NCBI RefSeq assembly: GCF_014645655.1
Contig: NZ_BMMD01000006.1
Coordinates: forward strand, 1-64,000
Length of the DNA stretch: 64,000 bases
Source of the DNA: Agromyces bauzanensis
Lineage (GTDB): Bacteria > Actinomycetota > Actinomycetes > Actinomycetales > Microbacteriaceae
Direction: 5' to 3'
Shown here: positions 1 through 7,588 of the stretch, in pieces
Numbering within the stretch: position 1 is the first letter of the stretch
Layout of the letters: each line of letters opens with the position of its first letter
The notes under the pieces: model-generated
Databases searched by the model: none
Told to the model about the DNA's origin: nothing
Seen by the model: only the letters and a program-made list of their open reading frames with translations
Program-made: the position numbers and the translations under genes

Positions 1-1
1 C

Positions 2-853
2 CATGAGATCCAGCGTCTACGAAGTGACGAGATCCAGTGTCCACGATGTCACGAGATAACACACCAGATCGCTGGACCACCAGTACCAACTCACGCTACG
101 CGCCAACGAGAGCTCAACGAGCGGTATCAAGCCTGGGGAGAAGGAGCCGCGACCCGATGGGGTGTCGAGTGGGACCTCTTGGAGTATGACGATGCAGGCC
201 TTCGCGCGAGCATGGCCGCCGTTTCAAGCTTCCTTGGTCGTGCTCCGCTCATTGGAGTTGCGCCGCTCGAGGGCGAGCAGATCGACCCTGCGGCCGCCGA
301 GTCAGTGGTTGAGTACGAACGGCTGCGTTGCCATATGGACGCCCACTGGCTCCACTATGCGCAAGCGGTTTGGGCGCGCGAAGATCCGGACCAGCGCCTG
401 CTGCGACTCCAGCAGTACGGGCCGGCCGCGTCGCAGATCGAGAACGAGCTGATCGGTTTCCACGGCGACCGCGGGGCCTTCCCTTTGCGTGAGCCATTCA
501 CGATTGAAGAGATCGACCTCGCCAATCTCATAGAAGAGATCGACGCGGACAGAAAGAAGCTCGAGGACGAGAGCAAAGTCCAACCGATACTCATCTCGAT
601 GCCAACCCCGGGCACGCTCCTGGAGGCGGTCACCGGTGAATGCGACGCTTGCGAGACCTACATCGACGAGAGCAGAGCGATTGATGTTCGACTTCAGGGT
701 GCGCGTGCCGCCATCGAAGAGGTTGAGGCGGATCGCCGACGTCAACGCGTCGCTGACCACGACCTAAGTGACCCATCGCCACCGTCCAACGCAACGCTCG
801 TCGTTGAAGTGAAGCAGGAGGGTGCAAGCCCGCCTGGAGGAGGAAATCCGTGA
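2..853 (+). CDS. Unrecognised protein, 5' end off the window
   Basis: The reading frame is open from the window edge through to the stop at 853, so the true start lies to the left. The first in-window start codon would be a TTG at 179, but the upstream codons look coding and include a CPRC pair (residues about 15-18 of the visible part). The visible part is 283 residues, acidic and helix-rich, with a second CxxC (CDAC) near residue 217 and a Glu/Arg-rich stretch before a Pro/Ser-rich tail. The first visible codons contain two 24-base near-repeats. I recognise no family. It is convergent with the next gene. Confidence 0.6.
   Translation, partial: HEIQRLRSDEIQCPRCHEITHQIAGPPVPTHATRQRELNERYQAWGEGAATRWGVEWDLLEYDDAGLRASMAAVSSFLGRAPLIGVAPLEGEQIDPAAAESVVEYERLRCHMDAHWLHYAQAVWAREDPDQRLLRLQQYGPAASQIENELIGFHGDRGAFPLREPFTIEEIDLANLIEEIDADRKKLEDESKVQPILISMPTPGTLLEAVTGECDACETYIDESRAIDVRLQGARAAIEEVEADRRRQRVADHDLSDPSPPSNATLVVEVKQEGASPPGGGNP
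5..52 (+). repeat. Two imperfect 24-bp tandem repeats inside a coding frame
   Basis: Units at 5-28 and 29-52 both begin GAGATCCAG and end TGAC/TCAC, and a third partial unit (GAGAT) follows. Being 24 bases long, the repeat keeps the reading frame and duplicates an eight-residue block; the second unit contains the CPRC pair. Confidence 0.5.
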
Positions 854-1139
854 GCCATGCGCGACGCCGCGGGGGACCATATGGGCCGGCCGACCCTGGG
901 AGTGCGGGACGGAGAGTCGATCTCGAGTGGAACAGGCGCCGTCCACTCGCCAGGAGCCTGTGTTCCTGACGTGCCGGCCGGCGGCCAGGGGGCCCGCCTG
1001 GGACACGTGGATGGTCATCACATGGGGCGGAGACCGGTGCGACGCGCTTGCCGGCGAGCTGTGGCCGATGATGGTCGAGCGACCGCAGGCCGGGTTTGGA
1101 TCTTCACCCAGACGCGAGGTCTTCCTCAAAGCTAGGAGA
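854..1139. other. Gap without a confident gene
   Basis: About 290 bases between two convergent genes. Several overlapping short frames are open on the plus strand (one starts near 857 and ends at 1135), but none has a recognisable domain or a clear ribosome binding site. A short real gene cannot be excluded. Confidence 0.4.
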
Positions 1140-2153
1140 TTACGGGTCCCTTTTGTTCAGGGCGTCTGCGCCCCTATCCACACTCTGCTCGAACGAGTCC
1201 CGATCCCTTCTCAGGATCACTTGGTAGCTCTCCTCCGCTTGTTTGTAGTTTCGGTCGACGAGTGGCGACTCGTCGTGAGCCGCGTTCTGGCCGTTCTGGA
1301 AGAAGCAGGCGTGTGCCGACAGCTCATGAAAGAAGGCCATGGCGATCATCTTTCTCGGGATAGGCACTTCCTTCGGTACCAATTTCCCACCTCGCCTTAC
1401 TTGCACGAACTTTCCCCGTTTCTTCACGACCGCCCTGTTTGCGAGGATGATCAATCCTTTGCCGCTGTTCAGACGGACAACCTGAGGCCGGGTTTCCCTT
1501 CGTGCATTCTTCGCAACCATTGTGCGGGTAGGAACAGTAAGACCACCCATCCATCTCGTGCTAGTTTCCGTATCGTCTCTCGATGGCCTAATCAGGATGT
1601 CGTCGGGGTCATTAATGCGGGCGGTTGTACCGCGTTCCTCATCGACCTGGACGTCTTCCTTCAATTTGGTATAACCCCCTTCCTCCAACCCCAGAATCAG
1701 CGTTGCTGTCGTGAGCTCCCAATCATTTCCCGCTCTACCGAGGTCGAACAGCCACTCCTTGCCAGTGACGACCGCGTCCTGCGAATAGTCGGGTACCACA
1801 ATCGCATTGGCCTTCTTGTCGTACTTGAGCTTGTTCTTGAATTCGGGCACGATCCCGGGAGTCTGATTGAGGAGTCTGACGAAGGCTTCAGCGTTGATAG
1901 TCGATTCACGGTTGACCGCCACGCGGATAACGGACTTCGCTTTGCGAACTTGTTGACTGGTCGAGCCTCTCGTCGAAGCTGCCGGTGAACTGACACCGCC
2001 GGCACCCGCGTACAACCTGCCGGGTCCCTGCTCAGCGCGGGCGCCGGCGCTCGTTTCTTCTCTCGCGGTGGACGTTCCGCGCTCCCAGTCGGAGATTCCG
2101 CGCTCGAAATCGGACGTTCCGCTCTCGGCGCGTTCTTCTGGAGTTGCACTCAC
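1140..2153 (-). CDS. Unrecognised protein with disordered N-terminus and an HE(x)3H motif
   Basis: 337 residues. Residues 1-65 are low-complexity, rich in Glu, Ser, Thr and Gly, with a repeated S/T-D-x-E-R-G pattern. The rest looks like a folded domain, including a segment FFHELSAHACFF near residue 277. That resembles a metallopeptidase helix, but the spacing is HE-three-H instead of the standard HExxH, so peptidase activity is only a possibility. Base composition is visibly less GC-rich than its neighbours, which suggests recent acquisition. It could be a secreted effector or toxin; nothing nearby decides this. Confidence 0.6.
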   Translation of the reverse strand: MSATPEERAESGTSDFERGISDWERGTSTAREETSAGARAEQGPGRLYAGAGGVSSPAASTRGSTSQQVRKAKSVIRVAVNRESTINAEAFVRLLNQTPGIVPEFKNKLKYDKKANAIVVPDYSQDAVVTGKEWLFDLGRAGNDWELTTATLILGLEEGGYTKLKEDVQVDEERGTTARINDPDDILIRPSRDDTETSTRWMGGLTVPTRTMVAKNARRETRPQVVRLNSGKGLIILANRAVVKKRGKFVQVRRGGKLVPKEVPIPRKMIAMAFFHELSAHACFFQNGQNAAHDESPLVDRNYKQAEESYQVILRRDRDSFEQSVDRGADALNKRDP

Positions 2154-2553
2154 GGCGACCTTCTACTAACTTGGCCCATCATCGTGGACGGTGGTCTACT
2201 AGCAACGCGGGCTTCGGACTCGGCGAACAGGCTCGGGTCGATCCGACACTGCTGGGCTCGAAGACTCCAACTCTAGATAGCCCCAACGATGCGAGTTTGC
2301 TCCCTGCTCCGTTGAGAACGCAATAGGGAGGGTAGGAGCAGCGGCGTACGCTTTCCGTGACGGTTCTCGCGGCAGCGCAGACACCCCGGATTCGCGCCCT
2401 GATCAGTTCATTCGTCAGGAGCATTGGCGACGGTCTATGTCGTCAACGTTTATCCAACGTTTATTCATTCGTGCGCACAAGAATGGGCGCGCTCCGATAG
2501 CGTCGGTCGACGGTGTTCGGCACAGCTGGGTTCACCTCGAACACCTTCATGTC
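2154..2553. other. Intergenic region upstream of the excisionase gene
   Basis: 400 bases with no confident gene. The frame used by the downstream gene is open from 2437, but the HTH protein most likely starts at 2554. I see no copy of the tRNA-like 3' end found at 56.28 kb, so the other attachment site is not here. Confidence 0.4.
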
Positions 2554-2787
2554 ATGAACAGCGAACGCCTCTCCGGGCTCGGCCTCGAGCCCGTGTTGAC
2601 CACGAGCGAGCTCGCCGAGTACCTGGGCGTGCACGTGCAGGCGATCTACGACCTGCGCACCGACGGACGGGGCCCGGCGGGCATGCGGGTCGGCCGGGAG
2701 ATCCGGTACCGCGTCTCCGACGTCATCCGCTGGCTGGACGGGATTCACGAATCTCAGGCTGTGCCGGCTTTCGGAGGTGAAGCCTGA
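2554..2787 (+). CDS. Excisionase-type helix-turn-helix protein
   Basis: 77 residues from an ATG at 2554, and nearly all of it is a MerR/excisionase-like DNA-binding domain (HTH_17 type). The sequence LTTSELAEYLGVHVQAIYDL gives the helix-turn-helix and is followed by a wing ending in FRYRVSDVIRWLD-like residues. Such proteins bind next to attachment sites and steer tyrosine integrases toward excision. The stop overlaps the integrase start by one base (TGATG), the usual xis-int coupling. The gene itself looks intact although its integrase partner is not. An in-frame upstream start at 2437 would add 39 non-conserved residues. Confidence 0.8.
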   Translation: MNSERLSGLGLEPVLTTSELAEYLGVHVQAIYDLRTDGRGPAGMRVGREIRYRVSDVIRWLDGIHESQAVPAFGGEA

Positions 2788-3350
2788 TGGCCGGCCGTCC
2801 ACGGCTCGCGATCGGCACCTACGGCAGCATCCAAACCATTGAGCTCGCACGCGGACGGTTCAGGGCACTGACTCGGTTCCGCGACTGGGACGGCCAGACG
2901 CGCCAAGTCGCTGCCACCGGGGAAAGCCGCAACGCGGCGATCACTGCGCTCAAGCTCGATCTGCAGGAGCGGGTGCGGCATGCCGGGACCACTGGCTCAC
3001 TCACTCCCGACTCGAAATTCGCGGACCTTGCCGACGCTTGGTTGGACGATCTGCGCTTGGACGTCGACCGTGCCGAGACCACCAAGGAGACGTACGAGCG
3101 CCAGCTTCGAGGGATCGTGCTGCCGTTCTTCGCCGACTTCGCGGTGCGCGAGATCACCGTCGGCCGCATCGAGCGGTATCTGAAGCAACAGCGGCAGCGC
3201 TCGTTCTCGATGGCCAAACATTCGAAGACGTCGCTGAGCATGGTGTTGGCGTTCGGGGTGCGACAGGGGCTTCTTGAACGGAACCCTGTGAAGGAGACCT
3301 CGCAGCTGAAGAAGCCCAAGCGGGTGCCGAAGGCGCTGGGAGCAGTAAGC
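2787..3350 (+). pseudogene. Tyrosine integrase, N-terminal fragment
   Basis: From the ATG at 2787 the product has an arm-binding region (residues about 1-60) and the SAM-like core-binding domain (about 70-180, containing ETTKETYERQLRGIVLPFF and NPVKETSQLKKPKR). Similarity stops at about codon 188, exactly where the catalytic domain should begin. The frame then runs on to 3557 as unrelated sequence. The catalytic Arg, His-x-x-Arg and Tyr are absent here; a separate piece carrying the Tyr lies at 4954-5157. The integrase of this element therefore appears inactivated. Confidence 0.8.
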
Positions 3351-3519
3351 GTGGATGCCGGGGTATACGGCGAAAACGCCCCGGCAGGTGGTGGGCCACC
3401 CGGCATGCGCGGGGACTCCTCGTGGTTGCCGCTCCTGCCCGCCCGGCCCGGAGCGGCGGCCACCGTGGCAATCAGGAAAGTCGACGACGCGGGGGTCGTG
3501 CGCCTCGGAGTGCTGATAC

Positions 3520-4659
3520 TCAGTTCACCACGGTGTTGGCTTCGCCGATTTCCCTGACGAGGTTCCCGATTGCCGCGACAATCGCCGCATGTGCGTTCGG
3601 CAGAGTGTCGATGCCGAAGGTGAAGGCATCAAGCTTCGACGCGACGGGCTTCGCTCCGGCGATGGCGGCCAGGCGGTTCGTGTAGTGCTCGACAGCGCCT
3701 TTGACCGAGGGGGTCTTGGAGAGCGACCAGGGATCGACTCCGAAGGTCGCGAAACGCGCCCCCTGCCAATGGCTGTCATCGGGCAGGATCCACCCGATCG
3801 ACAGAGGCTGTCGTCGATCTGGCGTCGTGATTCGAAAGGATGCGCCCTGGGATCTCCATTTCACTTCGACGCCCAGTGCCGTACAGCCGGCGATCACATC
3901 GTTTATTGCGTCACGGTAGCTGTGGTCCGCGATCCCGGCCAAAAACGCCGCCTCGTCGGCTTGGCCCGCAGGGCTGGAGGAACCGCTTGATGTACGGCGC
4001 GGCGGTGCGGAAACAACCTGCGCTGCATGTGCGACCAGCTCTTCTCCTCGCATCTGGACGATCTCGACCAGGAAGAACTTGCCGAACCGCATTGTCGCAT
4101 TCAGGTAGTCAAGGCTTGTCTGCATCGATGGCGTGAACCGCTGTGCCGCAACGACATAGTGAATGTCCCCTGTTGTGAGAACATCTCCGAGCCGACCTTG
4201 GAACGCAGATAGCTCTTCATCGTTGAGATTCCAACCGCTACGCGCCACAGCGTCCGCGAGGGTGGCTGCTCCACGATACTCCGCTTCCGCTCTGTCGCTC
4301 TCGAGGTAACGCTTGAACGACCCCTCTGTCGAACTCTTCGACGGTGAGCTGCCAGAGATCCGAGCCGTAATCAATGAGCTGCGCCAGCGCGTGACGAAAG
4401 TCCGGATTCTGAGGACCTGTCTTGAACTCGATCAGGACGATGTCTCCCGACGAGGCAAGGCGGAGCAGATCGATGTAGCCAGAGCCAGGGCGGTTTCTCG
4501 TCCAACGACGAGTAGATCACCGTCAAAGCCGAGGTCGTCCGCCGGGATGAGCTGCGGCTGCGACTTCATGATCTCCTGCAGATGGTGTTCGTTCGGCGCG
4601 GGTACTTCGACCAGATCGAAAGTTTTATCATTCCGCTGGACCAACACTCGTCGCGGCAC
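3520..4659 (-). pseudogene. PD-(D/E)XK nuclease-like gene with two opposite frameshifts
   Basis: Read from 4659 downward, the protein starts MPRRVLVQRNDKTFDLVEVP. Near 4480-4486 one base appears to be missing, and near 4310 one appears to be extra. Between them the correct frame encodes SGYIDLLRLASSGDIVLIEF followed by KTG, a PD-(D/E)XK-like core (Asp, then Glu-x-Lys), plus ALAQLIDYGSDLW. The two indels restore the original frame, which then runs to the stop at 3520, but a stop codon lies in the shifted stretch. Repaired length would be about 380 residues. Function unknown, plausibly a DNA-targeting nuclease; the repaired sequence resembles a conserved actinobacterial hypothetical family. It sits between the two halves of the integrase, on the opposite strand. 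Confidence 0.75.
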
Positions 4660-4734
4660 GACGCCTCCTCAGAATCAAGAGCAGGCATCGGTCAGGCCCG
4701 CACGCCCGCTAGGAAGTCCGAACAGTCGAGTACG

Positions 4735-4865
4735 GTCGATCGGCCGCGCTACGGCGCTCGAGGCCAGCCACGACGACCTCGACGAAGTAGGCATCACGGT
4801 TCGCGATGGCAACCTCTCGACGGGGTTGGCCGGTGGTTCGCCGAACCAGGGCAGTTTGGGCGTTG
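4735..4865 (-). pseudogene. Degenerate second copy of the DUF4913 gene's 3' part
   Basis: This stretch resembles 5918-6045 base for base at roughly 70 percent by eye, in the same orientation. In one frame it reads REVAIANRDAYFVEVVVAGL, matching DAVIADRDADFIEFVVADLE at the C-terminus of the intact DUF4913 protein at 5904-6482. A neighbouring frame continues the similarity (WFGEPPA against WPGEPPA), so at least one frameshift is present. It is a relic of duplication or of an earlier element. Confidence 0.65.
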
Positions 4866-4953
4866 GCGCTGTGGGTGAAGTCGGAGTCTCGCAGATGGCC
4901 GAGGTGCTGGCGCGGCACTTTCCGCGTCTGACGCGAGCGCTCGCGCTTCGCAA

Positions 4954-5157
4954 GTGGAAGTCGATGTGACAGTCGATCCGGCGCGAGTGGAGATCTGCGG
5001 AACGATCATCCAGCGCCATCGGGGTGGCTCAAGAACTCGGATTGCAGGCTGGCTCGGTCACGCGTCGACAGCCGTGACGAGGGAGCACTACGCGGAGCCT
5101 GATCGATCGGGGACATCTAAGCCGGCTGAAGTGCTTCAGGTGGCCTGGTGCGGATGA
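4954..5157 (+). pseudogene. Tyrosine integrase, C-terminal fragment
   Basis: The frame reads DPARVEICGTIIQRH, as at the start of the catalytic domain of actinobacterial integrases, then jumps to IAGWLGHASTAVTREHYAEP, the LGH box and nucleophilic Tyr at the end of that domain. About 100 residues between them, including the active-site Arg and His-x-x-Arg, are missing around 5026. With the piece at 2787-3350 this makes an integrase that is split and internally deleted. Confidence 0.75.
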
Positions 5158-5227
5158 CGACGTCGACTCGATCTCGTGGGATGACTGGGGGCAGTAGTGC
5201 GTGAGGGTGACGGCGGGCCCACCGGGG

Positions 5228-5551
5228 TCAGGGCTGAGTGCGTCTCGTGACCGCGTTGGCGTACACCCAGACGAATTGATCTTGGTTCGTCACTGGGTCT
5301 AGGTACTTCACAAGCACTGCGCCCCGAGTCCAAGCCATCGCCTCGCCTTCGACCGTTCGCGGTTCCTCATAGACGAATCGATATCGGACTGATGCGTTGA
5401 CTGGTATCGGTTCGCGGGCCTCGGCACCGTGGCCGGTGCGTCGGACTTCGGCGGTCGTCAGACTGACGGGGCTTCCGAGCTTGGCTTGCTCGAGCCGGAT
5501 CTCGTCGGCGCGTTCGTCAGCACGATCGGGGTATCTGCGGTTGGTACCCAC
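5228..5551 (-). CDS. Unrecognised small protein
   Basis: 107 residues from a GTG at 5551, which lies one base after the TAA of the upstream gene; this spacing is why I prefer it to an upstream ATG at 5593. The N-terminus is charged and helical (RADERADEIRLEQAKLG). The C-terminal half looks like a small beta domain (YRFVYEEPRTV, GAVLVKYLD, DQFVWVYANAVTRR). It is the last gene of the leftmost stretch of the transfer block. No family recognised. Confidence 0.6.
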   Translation of the reverse strand: MGTNRRYPDRADERADEIRLEQAKLGSPVSLTTAEVRRTGHGAEAREPIPVNASVRYRFVYEEPRTVEGEAMAWTRGAVLVKYLDPVTNQDQFVWVYANAVTRRTQP

Positions 5552-5552
5552 G

Positions 5553-5828
5553 TTAGGCGTAGGTCGCTTCGACGGTCCAGCCGTGCGGCGCAAGGCGCAG
5601 ATCGAACACGAGCAGCGTGCCGTCGTCGGTGCGACCGGTGACCCGCCAGCCGGGTGCCAGTCGCACGTCTGTTGGAGGGTGGGAGATGCCGCTGGGCCAT
5701 TCGGGCGTGCGGGGGAGGGCAGTGGGCTGGTCGACCACGCGGTAGCGCGATCCGCGATAAACGAGTCGAGTGGGTAGGTCTGTGCTGTCGAGCCAGACGC
5801 TCACGGGCTCATCGCGTGTGGTGAGCAT
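5553..5828 (-). CDS. Unrecognised protein, DUF6504-like
   Basis: 91 residues from an ATG at 5828. The sequence (VSVWLDSTDLPTRLVYRGSR, then WRVTGRTDDGTLLVFDLR) has the pattern of small all-beta proteins in which a Trp/Arg-rich sheet is encoded beside replication or mobile genes; it reminds me of the DUF6504 family, but that match is from memory. It is tightly coupled to the gene after it (one base between stop and GTG). Confidence 0.6.
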   Translation of the reverse strand: MLTTRDEPVSVWLDSTDLPTRLVYRGSRYRVVDQPTALPRTPEWPSGISHPPTDVRLAPGWRVTGRTDDGTLLVFDLRLAPHGWTVEATYA

Positions 5829-5903
5829 GACGCCGCCTCTCGAAGATTCGAAACTATGTTCGATGATAAGTCGGGGCGGTGCAACTCGCAATGTGCTCGC
5901 CCC

Positions 5904-6482
5904 CTAACGCTGTGCCGATTCCGCCGCGCTACGGTGCTCGAGGTCGGCAACGACGAACTCGATGAAGTCGGCGTCGCGGTCAGCGATGACGGCATCCTCC
6001 ACGGCCTCCGCTGGCGGTTCGCCGGGCCACGCGGTTTGGCGGGTGGGGCGGTCGCGGTCGAGGCGGGTCCCCGAGGTCGCGACCCAGTCGTGGAGGCGGC
6101 CGCGAGCGTCGGCGAAGTCGCGGTGCCAACCGAAGGGGGCCGAGCCGTGCTGGTCGGGGTCGTAGGCGCTGAGCCAGTGCAGGTGGAGGGCGGAGAGTTC
6201 CGACACGAGTTCGGGGTGGCGGTGCCAGAAGGGCGGGATGATCGAGGCCGGGAGGCCGTAGGTGCGGCGAAGCCAGTTCACCCAGCGGTTGAGCTCGATC
6301 CACTCGGTTCTGGCTTGTTCGGCGGTGAGCAGTTTCCAGTTGACCGGATGCGGGGGCTCGGCGAGCAACGGCGCTTCAAGGTCATCGAAGGCGTCATCGT
6401 CGAACGCGGCTCCGGTGAACACGCTGCCGAGCGCAGGCTCCTGATCGGCGGCAGCAGAGTCTCGTGAGGATGTCTCAGGCAC
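5904..6482 (-). CDS. DUF4913 family protein
   Basis: 192 residues, GTG start. Residues about 45-135 form a DUF4913 domain: VNWKLLTAEQARTEWIELNR, WVNWLRRTYGLP, IPPFWHRHPELVSELSALHL and GWHRDFADARGRL. DUF4913 proteins are common in actinobacterial conjugative elements and plasmids; their biochemical role is not known. The C-terminal 35 residues are mirrored in the relic at 4735-4865. The gene lies six bases downstream of the SSB gene, so the two are probably co-expressed. Confidence 0.85.
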   Translation of the reverse strand: MPETSSRDSAAADQEPALGSVFTGAAFDDDAFDDLEAPLLAEPPHPVNWKLLTAEQARTEWIELNRWVNWLRRTYGLPASIIPPFWHRHPELVSELSALHLHWLSAYDPDQHGSAPFGWHRDFADARGRLHDWVATSGTRLDRDRPTRQTAWPGEPPAEAVEDAVIADRDADFIEFVVADLEHRSAAESAQR

Positions 6483-6488
6483 GTCGAT

Positions 6489-6977
6489 TCACAGTCCGAG
6501 TACGGCAGATCCGGCAGGTGCGGGCGCATCGCTGCGTCGCGCTCCAGCCTCCTCGCGGTCGGTTCCGGTCGCATCGTGGCCGTTGGCCGTGACATCCGCT
6601 TGGGTTACTGCGACGTGTCGGCGGGTGCGGTCGACTTCGTACTCGGTGCGGGTCAGGTCGTGTCCAAGCTTCTTCGCAACGAACTCTTCGCGGTCGATGA
6701 TCTCGCCGTCGCGTTCGACCTGGAACGTGCGGACATAACCTTCGGCGACGAAGCGGTCGCCTTTCGCGAAGCGGGCCATGGCGCGGTCGGCGGTGGCGCG
6801 GTAGGCGACGAGGTCGTGGAAGGTGGGTGCGAGTTCGGTGAAGCTGCCGTCGACTTCGCGGCGAAACTGAGGCTGACCGATGCGGACGTAGAAGCGGGTC
6901 TCGCCGCGCTCGGTGACGGACTGCTGGGGTTCGGTTGCGATAAATCCGGAGACCGATTGCTGGGTGTGCAGAGCCAC
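6489..6977 (-). CDS. ssb: Single-stranded DNA-binding protein
   Basis: 162 residues, GTG start. The first 110 residues are an OB-fold SSB domain: VSGFIATEPQQSVTERGETR, FYVRIGQPQFRR, FHDLVAYRATADRAMARFAK and GDRFVAEGYVRTFQVERDG. The C-terminal tail is Ala/Asp-rich and lacks the classical acidic DDDIPF-type end, as in many plasmid or phage SSBs. It most likely coats transferred or replicating single strands of the element and works alongside the relaxase, primase-polymerase and DprA. Confidence 0.88.
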   Translation of the reverse strand: MALHTQQSVSGFIATEPQQSVTERGETRFYVRIGQPQFRREVDGSFTELAPTFHDLVAYRATADRAMARFAKGDRFVAEGYVRTFQVERDGEIIDREEFVAKKLGHDLTRTEYEVDRTRRHVAVTQADVTANGHDATGTDREEAGARRSDAPAPAGSAVLGL

Positions 6978-7067
6978 GGGACTGTGCCTTCCTGTGCCGA
7001 GCGGATCGCGCGATCCGCGTTCAACTACAGGTGCGCGACCATCCCCAGTCCACGGCCTTCCACTGCC

Positions 7068-7439
7068 CTAGTTACCGTTGAGGCTCGCTTCGTACTCGGC
7101 GGCTGCGGCGTCGATCTCCCACCCTTCGACGAAAGAGTCGTCGGGAATCAAGTACGGGCGGTCGTAGTCGACACCGTTGGTGCATTGGTAGTCGTCGTGC
7201 CAGTCGTCGTTCATCGTGGGGTCCCAGTAACAACGCCATCCGCTGGGCGCGAAGTCGGCCGCCTGCTGATCGAGATAGGCATCCGCTTCGGCTTGCAAGT
7301 ACTCCTCGGACTGCTGGTAGTCGTCGTCGCGGCTCTCGAGGTGGTCTTCGTTGCCTGGTTCGAGGTCGTAGCTGCTCGTCGTGCAGCCCGTGAGCGCCAG
7401 GCTGAGGGTGATAATGGCGGCGGCAGTGCGGAAAGGCAT
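7068..7439 (-). CDS. Small lipoprotein of the transfer region
   Basis: 123 residues from the ATG at 7439. The N-terminus (MPFRTAAAIITLSLALTGC) is a typical lipoprotein signal with lipobox LTGC, cleaved before Cys19. The mature part is strongly acidic (repeated DD, EE, DDDYQQSEEYLQAEADAYLD), with a later segment rich in Trp, Tyr and Asp (WRCYWDPTMNDDWHDDYQC). An upstream in-frame extension to 7733 is ignored because it lacks coding character and would bury the signal peptide. Surface-anchored; role unknown, perhaps mating-pair contact or entry exclusion. Confidence 0.75.
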   Translation of the reverse strand: MPFRTAAAIITLSLALTGCTTSSYDLEPGNEDHLESRDDDYQQSEEYLQAEADAYLDQQAADFAPSGWRCYWDPTMNDDWHDDYQCTNGVDYDRPYLIPDDSFVEGWEIDAAAAEYEASLNGN

Positions 7440-7588
7440 CGGAGCGTAGTCTCCTGGACTGATCGGCGGAGTGGGCATATCGGGAGGTTCGGACCCGCGC
7501 GACGATACTGCCCGTGGTCTAGTTTGCCCAGCCCCCTTTTCGAGGCAGAGTCTGGAGAGTTGTGCGGTCGAGGTATAGCTATCGCGGC

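Noticed and set aside
3351-3557. 3' continuation of the integrase frame
   Set aside because: Not similar to an integrase catalytic domain and antisense to the nuclease pseudogene; read-through only.
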